Shown in pieces: positions 1 to 8,933 of a DNA stretch of 64,000 bases. Every line of letters starts with the position of its first letter. Position 1 is the first letter of the stretch. The position numbers were made by a program, and so were the translations under genes. Source of the DNA: an uncultured Propionimicrobium sp. Its GTDB lineage: Bacteria > Actinomycetota > Actinomycetes > Propionibacteriales > Propionibacteriaceae. Where the stretch lies: assembly GCA_946221385.1 (NCBI GenBank), contig CAMIGX010000003.1:1-64000 (forward strand), in the 5' to 3' direction. A model generated the notes under the pieces. That model had not been told where the DNA came from. It did no database searches and was given only the letters and a program-made list of their open reading frames with translations.

Positions 1-22
1 ATAGTGATTGACGTTCAGGGGG

Positions 23-622
23 TCAGGCAGCGCGACGGATAGCCTCGCGACCAAGCACGACCTTGTTGTAGGCCGCCAGCACTTCTTGGACGGTCGGCTG
101 CTTTTGCACTTTCTCGACCTGGTTGGCTTCGCGGCGGGCGCGACGCAAGTGACGTTTGACGGTCGACAGCGAGCAACCCAGGCGCTGCGACAGGGCTTCC
201 AGCGACTCGTCCGGGTAGGCGGCACGCAAGCGCAGCACCTCGTCGTGGGAGACCATGTGGCTGTTCGCGCCGGCCAAGTTAGTGAAATCTTCGGTCTCAA
301 CCTGGATGCCCAACTCTTCGCGGATCGCCATCCGCTGGCCGGCGGTAGTGCCGGCGCAGATGCCGTCAACGTCGCATTCGACGACCGCGCGATATAGGCA
401 CTGCACCATCATCGGGCAGTCCAAGCACAGGTTCTCGGTCTTACGGATGAGCATCTGCTGCAGGTTCCGCTCTTCGACGCCGTTGGGCTTGGCGCCGTCC
501 TCGAGCAGCGGGTGTTGGAAGACGTCAGCCTCGCCGAAGCACGCCGGTAGCGCCTCGTCACGGTGGTTCTGGGAACGGGGGATGTAGTCGGGACGAGCGG
601 TGGGCAGCAATGTGGTCGTCAT
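23..622 (-). CDS. WhiB-family Fe-S transcription factor with C-terminal HTH
   Basis: WhiB-like (Wbl) proteins are actinobacterial [4Fe-4S] regulators that usually act with the primary sigma factor. The four cluster cysteines are at C28, C66, C69 and C75 (C-x37-C-x2-C-x5-C), followed by a glycine-rich turn at residues 87-93 (GICAGTT). Unlike the short classical Wbl proteins (about 85-130 residues), this 199-residue protein has a C-terminal extension. Residues about 138-161 read like a helix-turn-helix (DESLEALSQRLGCSLSTVKR), and the very C-terminus is basic. The gene is monocistronic, downstream of argG on the same strand but separated by about 450 bp. Family assignment is secure; the target genes and whether the extension binds DNA are not visible here. 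Confidence 0.9.
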   Translation of the reverse strand: MTTTLLPTARPDYIPRSQNHRDEALPACFGEADVFQHPLLEDGAKPNGVEERNLQQMLIRKTENLCLDCPMMVQCLYRAVVECDVDGICAGTTAGQRMAIREELGIQVETEDFTNLAGANSHMVSHDEVLRLRAAYPDESLEALSQRLGCSLSTVKRHLRRARREANQVEKVQKQPTVQEVLAAYNKVVLGREAIRRAA

Positions 623-745
623 TTCGGCGTCCTGTCTGGCGAGTTCTTGGGGTTTGGAACTTCGTTGACATCAGCTTTTCAAGATTTGAGGATGCTGTGA
701 GCCGATTTGGTACTTGGATTTGATGTGACAAGTACCCAGGCAGGC

Positions 746-761
746 TGAGTAGTAGTACTCA
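746..761. promoter_or_regulatory. Inverted repeat upstream of the whiB-like gene
   Basis: TGAGTA-GTAG-TACTCA is a perfect 6-bp inverted repeat about 125-140 bases upstream of the whiB-like start. It sits in the 455-base gap 623-1076, which otherwise holds only the hairpin at 967-1010. It could be an operator or the root of a 5' leader hairpin; no regulator can be named. Confidence 0.3.
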
Positions 762-966
762 TTTCTTTGATTTGGTGCTGCGATTCACGAGATCTGCTAG
801 CCAGGCTGGTCGTCGCGTGAAATACTTCGCGATTTCGCTGACGCGACCTTGCGTCAACATTTTCTGTAGCCTAGCCCGCCAGGGGTTCACCTCGACTTTC
901 GTCGCTGGCAACTAGTTTCCTGACGGCCGGCAATGCAATCCCCACGCACTCCCGCCACACAACACA

Positions 967-1010
967 GAGCAGGTAGCTACCCGCCCGTGATGGGGAATAG
1001 CTACCTGCTC
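967..1010 (-). terminator. Hairpin downstream of argG
   Basis: A perfect 13-bp stem (967-979 GAGCAGGTAGCTA pairs with 998-1010) closes an 18-base loop about 70 bases past the argG stop codon. No clear U-tract follows on either strand, so it may be a terminator or an mRNA-stabilising hairpin. Confidence 0.6.
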
Positions 1011-1076
1011 CAGATTTGCCACGACGTTAACAGCGCGCGTCTAGCAGCGCGCATCCAGCCGTTGAGCGTGCTGCTT

Positions 1077-2423
<1,347 letters not shown>

Positions 2424-2484
2424 CTAAAAAATATTCCGGCTGGCTAATTTTTATGCAATGGTTTCGCTGGGGTGTCACTGCCAT

Positions 2485-3456
2485 TCAGTCGACGACCAAC
2501 ACTGCTTTGCCTTGCGAATCGCCCGATTCGAGCCAGGCATGTGCGTCGGCGGCGGCTGCCATCGCGAAGCGCTTGATTGGTGGCAGTTGCAGGCTGCCGT
2601 CAGCATAAAGCGGCCACACCTGCGAGGCGACCTGCCACACGATCGACGACTTTTGCTCCACCGGACGCAGTCGCAAGCTGGTCGCGCGTACCGTGCCGCG
2701 TTTGTTGAGCAGCTCAGAAATATTCAAGGTGCCCTTGGTGCCCTTCTGCATGCCGATGATGACCAGCCGTCCGTCCGGGGCCAGCGCTTCGACATTTGCT
2801 TCCAGATATTTAGCGCCAATGATGTCCAAGATGACGTCCACGCCACGTCCATCGGTGCGCTGTTTTACCTGCTCAGCCCAATCTTGGGTGTAGTCGATGA
2901 CCTCGTCAGCGCCCCGCGATTTGACGTAGCTGAGTTTCGCCGGCGAGCTGGTCGCGAACACTCGCGCGCCCAGCTGCTTGGCGTAGGGCACTGCGAAAGA
3001 GCCGATGCCGCCAGCTCCGCCGTGCACCAAGAAGGTCTCGCCAGATTTCAAAGCGACCTCATTTAGATTGCTGACGACGGTCGCCGCGACCTCGATCAGC
3101 CCCGCCGCATCGACCAGATCGACACCGGCCGGGGGTGCCGCCAGCTGACCGGCCGGCACCACAAAATATTCCGCGTATCCACCGCCTGCTAGCAGCGCGA
3201 CGACCTCGTCACCAGGCTGCCATCGGGTCACGCCGTCGCCAACAGCTTCGACGACGCCCGCAGCCTCCAAGCCCATGATCTGCGAAATACCGGGCGGGGG
3301 TGGATAGTGGCCCTGACGTTGCAACAGATCTGCGCGGTTGACGCCAGCGGCGATGGTACGTACTAACACCTCACCTGCGCCGGGAGTTGGCGTGGGCACC
3401 TCGCGCCAATCCATGGTCTCGATGCCACCGGGCTCGTCTTGAGTGATCGCGAACAT
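2485..3456 (-). CDS. NAD(P)H-dependent quinone oxidoreductase (PIG3-type, MDR superfamily)
   Basis: A zinc-independent medium-chain dehydrogenase/reductase of the quinone oxidoreductase branch, expected to reduce quinones with NAD(P)H in the cytoplasm. The N-terminal GroES-like domain carries the PIG3-like stretch GVNRADLLQRQGHYPPPPG, followed by MGLEAAGVVEAVG. The nucleotide-binding fold has VHGGAGGIGSFAVPYAKQLGARV. No structural or catalytic zinc cysteines are seen. I prefer the ATG at 3456 (MFAITQDEPGG) to the one 24 bases upstream: it gives the usual family N-terminus and has AGGA just before it. The gene is solitary, reading away from tRNA-Ser(TGA). Confidence 0.88.
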   Translation of the reverse strand: MFAITQDEPGGIETMDWREVPTPTPGAGEVLVRTIAAGVNRADLLQRQGHYPPPPGISQIMGLEAAGVVEAVGDGVTRWQPGDEVVALLAGGGYAEYFVVPAGQLAAPPAGVDLVDAAGLIEVAATVVSNLNEVALKSGETFLVHGGAGGIGSFAVPYAKQLGARVFATSSPAKLSYVKSRGADEVIDYTQDWAEQVKQRTDGRGVDVILDIIGAKYLEANVEALAPDGRLVIIGMQKGTKGTLNISELLNKRGTVRATSLRLRPVEQKSSIVWQVASQVWPLYADGSLQLPPIKRFAMAAAADAHAWLESGDSQGKAVLVVD

Positions 3457-3578
3457 GATTCCTAGCTTGCCAGGCGTCACGGACAGTCGCGTCGACCTGC
3501 CACCAAATCGACGGCTAAGATGGTGGCGCTCAATAGGGCGCCCACAGTCATGTCAGTTACGGACAGCTGGGGCAGACA

Positions 3579-3661
3579 GGCGAGATCGCATAGCGGACGA
3601 GTGCAGCCGCCTTGAAAGCGGCCGAGCGAAAGCTCCGTGGGTTCGAATCCCACTCTCGCCG
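3579..3661 (+). tRNA. tRNA-Ser (anticodon TGA)
   Basis: Class II cloverleaf: acceptor GGCGAGA pairs with TCTCGCC (3654-3660). The anticodon stem is GCCGC/GCGGC with loop CTTGAAA, there is a long variable arm, and the T-arm is GTGGG TTCGAATC CCAC. Position 3661 is the discriminator G; CCA is not encoded. Confidence 0.95.
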
Positions 3662-3700
3662 CCCGACAGTGTTGCCGGGAAGTGTTGAAGGGGAGGACTG

Positions 3701-4135
3701 GTGGACGACAAGTCAGTTGCAAAGTACCAGTTCGTCCCCAGCACGCCCGTCACCGCCTGGATCGTGCTTGCTGGGTTGGTCATCGTGGGCATCGCGCTGC
3801 TGAACCTTGAAGGCCGTGGCTGGGTATGGACCGGGATCGGCATCCTGATCGGTTGTCTAATCGGCGTGCTCTTCTTGGCGTTGAGCATCTATGCCACCAA
3901 ATTGGTCGTCGAGTTTGACGAATACGGTTACCGGATCAATAACGGTGCTGAGACGAAGACCGGCGCCTGGGCTGACGTGACCAGCGTCTCGGCCACCCCC
4001 GATGGCAGTCGGCTGATCATTCGCCGCGGACCCGTGGCGCGCGACTACATCATCGCGCCCAAGGGTGCGTCGGTCGAAAGGATGGCGGCGTTGACCGCAG
4101 ATCTGCAGCGTCGACTCAAGGGCACAGCTGACTAA
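3701..4135 (+). CDS. Small PH-like membrane protein, function unknown
   Basis: A 144-residue protein with two predicted membrane helices (about residues 17-35 and 42-65) followed by a cytoplasmic beta-rich domain (VVEFDEYGYRIN...GAWADVTSVSATPDGSRLIIRRG). That domain looks like the small PH-like domains found in many actinobacterial membrane proteins. The start is GTG at 3701, behind a strong GGGGAGG ribosome-binding site. It lies just downstream of tRNA-Ser(TGA) and converges with the LCP gene. No enzymatic motif is seen. Confidence 0.75.
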   Translation: MDDKSVAKYQFVPSTPVTAWIVLAGLVIVGIALLNLEGRGWVWTGIGILIGCLIGVLFLALSIYATKLVVEFDEYGYRINNGAETKTGAWADVTSVSATPDGSRLIIRRGPVARDYIIAPKGASVERMAALTADLQRRLKGTAD

Positions 4136-4173
4136 ATGACTTGCTGATTGGCTTGGGAATCTCGTCAGCTGGA

Positions 4174-5988
4174 TCAACGACGTCGCGTGTCACTCGCTGC
4201 CGGGGTGGCAGCCATCGACGGGCTGGGCGTGCGGCGCGGCACCGTTGGGTGAACCCACGCGGGTTCTTCGGGATGGTAGGCGCAGGCGTCGGCGACATTC
4301 TCGGTGGGCGGCTGACTTGTTGACGCGGATGCGGTCGCAGCGTCGCTGGGCTGTGGATCGAGCTCTTCGGGTTGGTCCGGCTCAGCTGCCTGCGTCGGCT
4401 GCGGCTCAATGCTGTCAACGGGCTGCTGGGAGGTCGGCTGTGACGTCGTTTGGTCTGCAGCGGACGGGGTAGACGGCGCGTCGGGGACCGACCGTTGCAG
4501 AGCTTCGGCGACTTGGGTGCGTACCAGTGACCAGTTGGTTTGGTCGGAATAGAAGCCGTTTTCGCCGTGTACGAACGTCAGCCGACTGATTTGACCCTTT
4601 TGGACGCGCAGCGAGAGGTCAATGAGTGCTTCGAGATGTTCCTTGGGCACATCCGTCATGACCATATTTCCCGCTGCCCGCGCGATCTGCTCGTAACGGG
4701 TCGCCATGACTGCTGGATCGGCTTGATCGATGATCGCCTTGACCAGGCAGGACTGCCGTTTCATCCGACCGAAATCGCCGCCGGGGGTATTGCAGCGGCT
4801 GCGGGCAAACCACATCGCGTCATCGCCGTTGAGCTTTTGATTTGGCCCTTCGAGGATCCAACCGCCGAATCCGCAGTCGCCCATTTCGTCTGAGCCGTGC
4901 TTGGCAATCGGATAGTTGACGTTGACCGTCACCCCGCCCATGGCGTCGACGAGCCGGATCAGCCCGTCAATGTCGACCAGGGCGAAATAGTCCATTTTCA
5001 ACCCGGTCACGCCTTGAATCGCCCACTTCAATGCGTCCGCGCCCGGGTAGGCGGTGTCCTCGAAGAGCTCGGGATTTGCGGTCGGTACGTCCAGCCAGAT
5101 CGAATTGATGTACGACGGTCCGCCGTCATTGAAACCGTTCGGGTACTGCTTCGCGAGCGCGGAACCAGGTGGGAACGGCGCATATTGCAGATTGCGCGGG
5201 ATCTGAATGATGACGGTGTTGCCGGTCTTGGTGTCGATCGACGCGATCATGATGGTGTCGGTGCGGATGCCCAGCGAATTGTCGCGGCCTTCGCCCGAAT
5301 CGCCACCGAGCAATAAGACGTTGACCCTCGCGATGTCGCGCCAGGGGTCAGTCCGTTTGATCGACGGACGGGTCTGGGACGGCTTTTTGCGTTCGCTACC
5401 GAATAGATCGCCGGACAAGCGAGCAGTTTCGAACGCGTATCCGGACACCACCGACAGCGGGACGCTGACGAATGCCGTCATCGCTGCGACCACGAGCGCG
5501 CCGATGAGTCGACGGCGGGAATCTAACTTCCGTGGCCGGCTGGTGCGATAGGTGCCCAAAATCAGACAACCCCATAGCACGGCGAGCACGCCCAGGCCGG
5601 TGCCGAGCGCGACCAGCAATTCGACGTTCAATAGGCGGCGGATCAATGCGTCTTTGGAATTCCAAGCCAGCCAGCCAAGGCCCGCGCCGCCGATCAGGGT
5701 CAAGCAGGTCAACGCGATGCCTAGCCCATTGCGTCGGGTCCCAATTAGCCCAAGACCAGGGATGATCGTGCCCGCGATGGTGCGCGTGATCGCGCCGCGG
5801 AATCTGCGGGCGGTGGCAATCTTTAGATTGGCTGGACGGGCGCCGCTGGCGGTCTTGATTTCGGCCTCTTCTGGAGGCAAGGCGCGACGGGGTTTCGCGT
5901 CCTGCTTGGCAGGTGACCTGTCAGTCGTGATCGGATCAGGACGCGTCGAGTCGGCATCCTCGGCCCGTTCGGGACTGGACTTCGTCAC
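4174..5988 (-). CDS. LytR-CpsA-Psr (LCP) family cell-wall glycopolymer transferase
   Basis: LCP proteins attach undecaprenyl-linked glycopolymers to peptidoglycan on the outer face of the membrane. The 604-residue protein has a charged N-terminus, then three membrane helices at roughly residues 72-108, 118-147 and 161-188. The extracytoplasmic LCP domain spans about 215-450. Diagnostic motifs are NVLLLGGDSGEGR, RTDTIMIASIDTKTG, IPRNLQYAPF, DIDGLIRLVDAMGGVTVNV and the Arg-rich WFARSRCNTPGGDFGRMKRQ. The C-terminal 110 or so residues are Pro/Ser/Thr/Gln-rich low complexity, likely a wall-spanning tail. The membrane helices plus domain order differ from the simplest one-helix LCP proteins. The gene is solitary. 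Confidence 0.92.
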   Translation of the reverse strand: MTKSSPERAEDADSTRPDPITTDRSPAKQDAKPRRALPPEEAEIKTASGARPANLKIATARRFRGAITRTIAGTIIPGLGLIGTRRNGLGIALTCLTLIGGAGLGWLAWNSKDALIRRLLNVELLVALGTGLGVLAVLWGCLILGTYRTSRPRKLDSRRRLIGALVVAAMTAFVSVPLSVVSGYAFETARLSGDLFGSERKKPSQTRPSIKRTDPWRDIARVNVLLLGGDSGEGRDNSLGIRTDTIMIASIDTKTGNTVIIQIPRNLQYAPFPPGSALAKQYPNGFNDGGPSYINSIWLDVPTANPELFEDTAYPGADALKWAIQGVTGLKMDYFALVDIDGLIRLVDAMGGVTVNVNYPIAKHGSDEMGDCGFGGWILEGPNQKLNGDDAMWFARSRCNTPGGDFGRMKRQSCLVKAIIDQADPAVMATRYEQIARAAGNMVMTDVPKEHLEALIDLSLRVQKGQISRLTFVHGENGFYSDQTNWSLVRTQVAEALQRSVPDAPSTPSAADQTTSQPTSQQPVDSIEPQPTQAAEPDQPEELDPQPSDAATASASTSQPPTENVADACAYHPEEPAWVHPTVPRRTPSPSMAATPAASDTRRR

Positions 5989-6314
5989 CGGTCACCCTCC
6001 TGGATTGCTCACGATCAGCTTGGATCTATCGGCGCGACGAGACTGCTTCGATCTACTGATAATGACTCAGCATGCCGCAAAGTTCAGCGTACGTCGGATA
6101 TCCGAACTGCGGAATCGTACCGCGGTCAGATATGTGACGAATGCCAGTTCGACGAGCTGCGTGAGCGCTCATGGCCAGCCGTTGCGGCTCGATGGCTCTA
6201 TGGCTCTATGGCCGATTGGGTTGGTGCTAGATGATTGACTTTGCCACCTGCGGCCAGCTGCCGTAGTCTTGCAAGGACGTCCAGCGCCCAATACGTTGGT
6301 GCTCGCTTGGACAT
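5989..6314. other. Intergenic region between LCP gene and tRNA-Ser(GCT)
   Basis: About 325 bases with no convincing gene. It must hold the divergent promoters of the LCP gene and the tRNA pair; I see no repeat or RNA structure that I can support. Confidence 0.5.
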
Positions 6315-6408
6315 GGAGGCGTCGCCTAGTCAGGTCTATGGCGCCCGCCTGCTAAGCGGGTTTGGGGCTTCAACCCCATCGCGGGTTCAAATCCCGCCGC
6401 CTCCGCCA
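6315..6408 (+). tRNA. tRNA-Ser (anticodon GCT)
   Basis: Class II cloverleaf: acceptor GGAGGCG pairs with CGCCTCC (6398-6404). The anticodon stem is CCCGC/GCGGG with loop CTGCTAA, the variable arm is long, and the T-loop is GTTCAAATC. CCA is encoded at 6406-6408. It is followed 57 bases later by tRNA-Arg. Confidence 0.95.
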
Positions 6409-6464
6409 AATGGGAGTTTTTTGCTCCCTATAGTTGATCAGCGTATAGTTGCTATTCGCCTCAA

Positions 6465-6540
6465 GCGCTCGTGGCTCAATGGATAGAGCATCTGACTACG
6501 GATCAGAAGGTTGGGGGTTCGAGTCCCTCCGAGCGCGCCA
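6465..6540 (+). tRNA. tRNA-Arg (anticodon ACG); integration target
   Basis: Cloverleaf: acceptor GCGCTCG pairs with CGAGCGC (6530-6536), the anticodon stem is CTGAC/GATCAG with loop containing ACG, and the T-loop is GTTCGAGTC. CCA is encoded at 6538-6540. Its 3' half from base 6500 is the left copy of the 45-bp att repeat. The hairpin that should terminate it now lies 2.4 kb away at 8979-9007, on the far side of the inserted element. Confidence 0.96.
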
Positions 6541-6544
6541 GTGA
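6500..6544 (+). repeat. attL: left 45-bp direct repeat in tRNA-Arg
   Basis: Bases 6500-6544 are identical to 8934-8978. The repeat covers the 3' half of tRNA-Arg (anticodon stem 3' strand, T-arm, acceptor 3' strand, CCA) plus four bases. Flanking bases differ on both sides (c versus a before it, t versus a after it). This is the classic signature of tRNA-targeted tyrosine recombinase integration. Confidence 0.93.
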
Positions 6545-6551
6545 TTTGAAG

Positions 6552-7448
6552 GTGGCCCGGTCTGGGCCGCCTCGGTTGCCTGTTCCCGACGGGTGGCGTG
6601 CGCCGATTGATGATTGGTTGACGTTTTTGGCGGCGTTTTGTTCGTCTAACACGGTGGTGTCTCGTCGGCAGATTATTGAGAATTTCGCGCGGTTTGTTGG
6701 TGGTTGCCCTGGTGATGTGGTGCCGTCGGTGGTTGATGCGTGGTTGGCGGTGCCGGGGATTTCACGGGAAACACGGCGTAATCGGCGTTATGCGGTGCTG
6801 AATTTCTTTCGGTGGGCTGCGTCTGTGGGGTTGGTGGCTGGGTCACCTGCTGAGGGCACTCATCCGATTCGGTCGGCGATTCCGTTTGTTCGTCCTATTC
6901 CTGAGCAGGTGTTGGCTGATGCGTATGCGGCGGCGGATGAGCGAACTCGGTTGATTTTGCGGTTGGCTGCTGAGGCTGGGTTGAGGCGTGCAGAGATCGC
7001 GGGGTTGTTGTGTGATCGGTTGACCCGTGGTGAGGGTGGTTGGTCGCTGGAGGTGTTGGGCAAGGGTGACCGGTGGCGGGTGGTTCCGATCACGGATTCG
7101 TTGGCGTGGGATGTTAAGCGGGCGGCAGATGCCAGCGCGACCCGTCACGTCTTCCCGTCGGTATACGGGGGCGCGTTAACGGCTGCGCATGTGGCGAAGT
7201 TGGCGGCGGCCGTGATTCCTAAGCCGTGGACGTTGCACACGTTGCGGCATCGGTACGCGACGCGGGTTTATCTGGCCTCGAGTGACTTGTTGAGCTGTCA
7301 GAAGTTGTTGGGGCACTCGTCGGTTGGGACGACGCAAAGGTATGTGGCTATGCCTGATGACCGGTTGCGGGCGGCGGTCGCGGGCGCTGAGTTGGCCATT
7401 GGATTCGAGAACAAGCCAGCCCGCAGGGGTGGCGCGTTAGCTGCTTGA
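6552..7448 (+). CDS. Tyrosine recombinase / integrase of the mini-element
   Basis: Catalyses site-specific integration and excision at tRNA-Arg. The N-terminal SAM-like core-binding domain includes FCSSNTVVSRRQIIENFARF. The catalytic domain carries all expected residues: Arg in AGLRRAEIAGL, Lys in GKGDRWRVVPI, HTLRHRYATRVY (HxxR), GHSS and the nucleophile Tyr in GTTQRYVAM. The frame is open from inside the tRNA (6471), but the first plausible start outside it is GTG at 6552 with only a weak ribosome-binding site. In the excised circle the frame joins in phase to an ATG at 8923 behind AGAGGA, giving a 319-residue protein. The integrated copy may therefore be poorly expressed. Confidence 0.9.
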   Translation: MARSGPPRLPVPDGWRAPIDDWLTFLAAFCSSNTVVSRRQIIENFARFVGGCPGDVVPSVVDAWLAVPGISRETRRNRRYAVLNFFRWAASVGLVAGSPAEGTHPIRSAIPFVRPIPEQVLADAYAAADERTRLILRLAAEAGLRRAEIAGLLCDRLTRGEGGWSLEVLGKGDRWRVVPITDSLAWDVKRAADASATRHVFPSVYGGALTAAHVAKLAAAVIPKPWTLHTLRHRYATRVYLASSDLLSCQKLLGHSSVGTTQRYVAMPDDRLRAAVAGAELAIGFENKPARRGGALAA

Positions 7449-7495
7449 TTCGGCGGCGCATATGTTGACGGAACTGAACAGATTGGAAGCACACA

Positions 7496-8353
7496 ATGAC
7501 GTTCTTCTTTGATTGGTACACCTGCACGATTCGCGACGGGCAAGTGACTTACGACTTGGAGGGGTTCGCCCGTGAAGTGGCCGACGGGTTGGGCGGTTCG
7601 CTTCGTGAGGTGCGGGCGCTGCGCGGCTATGAAAAGACCGTAGAAGTTCGCCGTGATGATAGGCGGGTTGGTTGTGTCATGTACGGCGGGGCGAATAGGT
7701 GGCCGTGCGTTGAGTTCTCCAGTGATGACACTGAACCGGGTGTTGCGTTAGTGCGTTCGCGATGGCCGCATACGGTTAGCCGGGTTGATTCGTCGGTTGA
7801 TTATGTGCGGCCCGGGCATTTCCAAACATTGCGGGATGTGGCTTTAGAAGTTGCGCGTGATCGTGGGGTTGGCTCGGTTAGTGAGTGGGTGAATCCTTTG
7901 CAGCCAGGCGCGGGCGGCACGTTGTATCTAGGGGCGAAGTCTTCCGATGTGCGGTTGCGTATCTATGACAAGACCGCAGAACGCCGGGCGGCGTTGGCTG
8001 CTGGGGATCCAGCGTTAGCCAGCGTGCCGGATGGTTGGGTGCGGATGGAATTGCAGGTGCGTCCTAAACGTCAGCAGAAGACCGCGGCGGCGTTCTGGGA
8101 CGCTGAGCAATGTTGGGGTGCTGCTCGATGGTCCCAAGACCTGTTAGAGCGGGTGACGGGCTTGTGTGTGGATTCGGTGCGGTTGGGGTCTAGGACACTG
8201 GGCGATGACGAGCAGACGTTGGCGCATATGTTGCGCCAATATCACCGGGTGCTAATGCGTAAGGGTGCGGCCTTGGGTGGATATGAACAATTAGGCGCTT
8301 GGATTGGTCGGGAATTGAGTGGGGAGAAAGAAAATGTCGGCGTTGGCTTGTAA
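7496..8353 (+). CDS. Rep_trans-type replication initiation protein
   Basis: Resembles the replication initiation factor family of small rolling-circle plasmids, mobile elements and some filamentous phages. Such proteins nick one strand at the origin and become covalently attached through a tyrosine. Supporting segments are SRVDSSVDYV, GTLYLGAKSSDVRLRIYDKTAER, which contains the conserved RxYxK with the likely nucleophile Tyr, and WVRMELQVRPKRQQ. The length of 285 residues suits the family. It begins 47 bases after int and shares its G/T-rich codon use. Its presence suggests that the excised circle can replicate. The assignment rests on motif recognition; the exact subfamily is uncertain. Confidence 0.8.
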   Translation: MTFFFDWYTCTIRDGQVTYDLEGFAREVADGLGGSLREVRALRGYEKTVEVRRDDRRVGCVMYGGANRWPCVEFSSDDTEPGVALVRSRWPHTVSRVDSSVDYVRPGHFQTLRDVALEVARDRGVGSVSEWVNPLQPGAGGTLYLGAKSSDVRLRIYDKTAERRAALAAGDPALASVPDGWVRMELQVRPKRQQKTAAAFWDAEQCWGAARWSQDLLERVTGLCVDSVRLGSRTLGDDEQTLAHMLRQYHRVLMRKGAALGGYEQLGAWIGRELSGEKENVGVGL

Positions 8354-8870
8354 CGTTGTTACCGGCTGCCGGTGGTGCTTCACTGGCAGCCCCTCTAAGG
8401 CTTATGTCCCGGCGCCGCATCGGTGCGCGGATGGACGGCACGCGGGGCCCCGATCAGGGGTGCGTGCCGCCCGCCGCGCTCGATCGGTACCGCGCATTAA
8501 TGCTTGGATGGGATCGGGGAAGCACAACCGAGACATGAAGGCGTTAGCAATGCGGCTAGTTATTGACATCAACGAAGACATTTATGAACTGATTCGCTCG
8601 TTTGTTAACTTGAGCGATTTTGACAGCGTGGAAGATTTCCTAGCCGATTACGTCAACCAATCCCGGCCAATGCTTGAACGGATGAATCAATTCGCCGCAG
8701 CGGTTTACGGCGTACCAAAAGAACGGCAAAGCGAGCTATTGGGCGAACTGTTAAAGCAAGCCGAAATAGACGATGAATTAGACGCAGGCGTTGAGGCGCT
8801 CGATAAAGCATTCGCAGCTATCGAGGCTAAAGCGGTCGCGATGAGTGAGGACAAGACCCCCGACCTGTAA
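8334..8870 (+). CDS. Element-borne protein of unknown function (orf3)
   Basis: I do not recognise this protein. The frame opens at ATG 8334, overlapping the last 20 bases of rep, with a good GGGGAG ribosome-binding site 7 bases upstream, giving 178 residues. The first 35 residues hold four cysteines and a histidine (C6, C12, C15, H29, C31), which could bind metal. From residue 68 (ATG 8535) the protein is acidic and helical (INEDIYELIRSFVNLSDFDSVEDFLADYVN...), without a known motif. A strong hairpin at 8436-8469 lies inside the N-terminal part. The true product may therefore be the shorter protein from 8535 or 8550. As the third gene of the element it could be an excision or copy-control factor; nothing in the sequence decides this. 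Confidence 0.5.
   Translation: MSALACNVVTGCRWCFTGSPSKAYVPAPHRCADGRHAGPRSGVRAARRARSVPRINAWMGSGKHNRDMKALAMRLVIDINEDIYELIRSFVNLSDFDSVEDFLADYVNQSRPMLERMNQFAAAVYGVPKERQSELLGELLKQAEIDDELDAGVEALDKAFAAIEAKAVAMSEDKTPDL
8436..8469 (+). other. Strong hairpin after rep; candidate replication origin structure
   Basis: CGGCACGC (8436-8443) pairs with GCGTGCCG (8462-8469). An inner CCCC/GGGG stem (8448-8451 with 8457-8460) closes loop GATCA. It lies about 80 bases past the rep stop. Rolling-circle replicons commonly carry such hairpins as double- or single-strand origins, but a rep terminator is equally possible. Confidence 0.4.
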
Positions 8871-8881
8871 CACGGGGGTCA
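8856..8881 (+). terminator. Hairpin at the end of orf3
   Basis: GACCCCCG (8856-8863) pairs with CGGGGGTC (8874-8881) across the orf3 stop codon, followed by AGATTTAG rather than a true U-tract. It probably ends the int-rep-orf3 transcript. Confidence 0.55.
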
Positions 8882-8907
8882 GATTTAGAACCAAAGTGAT
8901 CTACGCA

Positions 8908-8933
8908 AGAGGAATTGAAGCCATGTTGGCTCA
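8908..8933 (+). promoter_or_regulatory. int (circular form): Ribosome-binding site and ATG that would start int in the excised circle
   Basis: AGAGGA at 8908-8913 stands 9 bases before ATG 8923. Codons ATG TTG GCT CAG then enter the att repeat in exactly the frame (GAT CAG AAG) used by the int frame from 6501. When attL and attR recombine to attP, this start is joined in phase to the integrase. In the integrated state the same start reads only into chromosomal sequence past attR. Confidence 0.75.
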
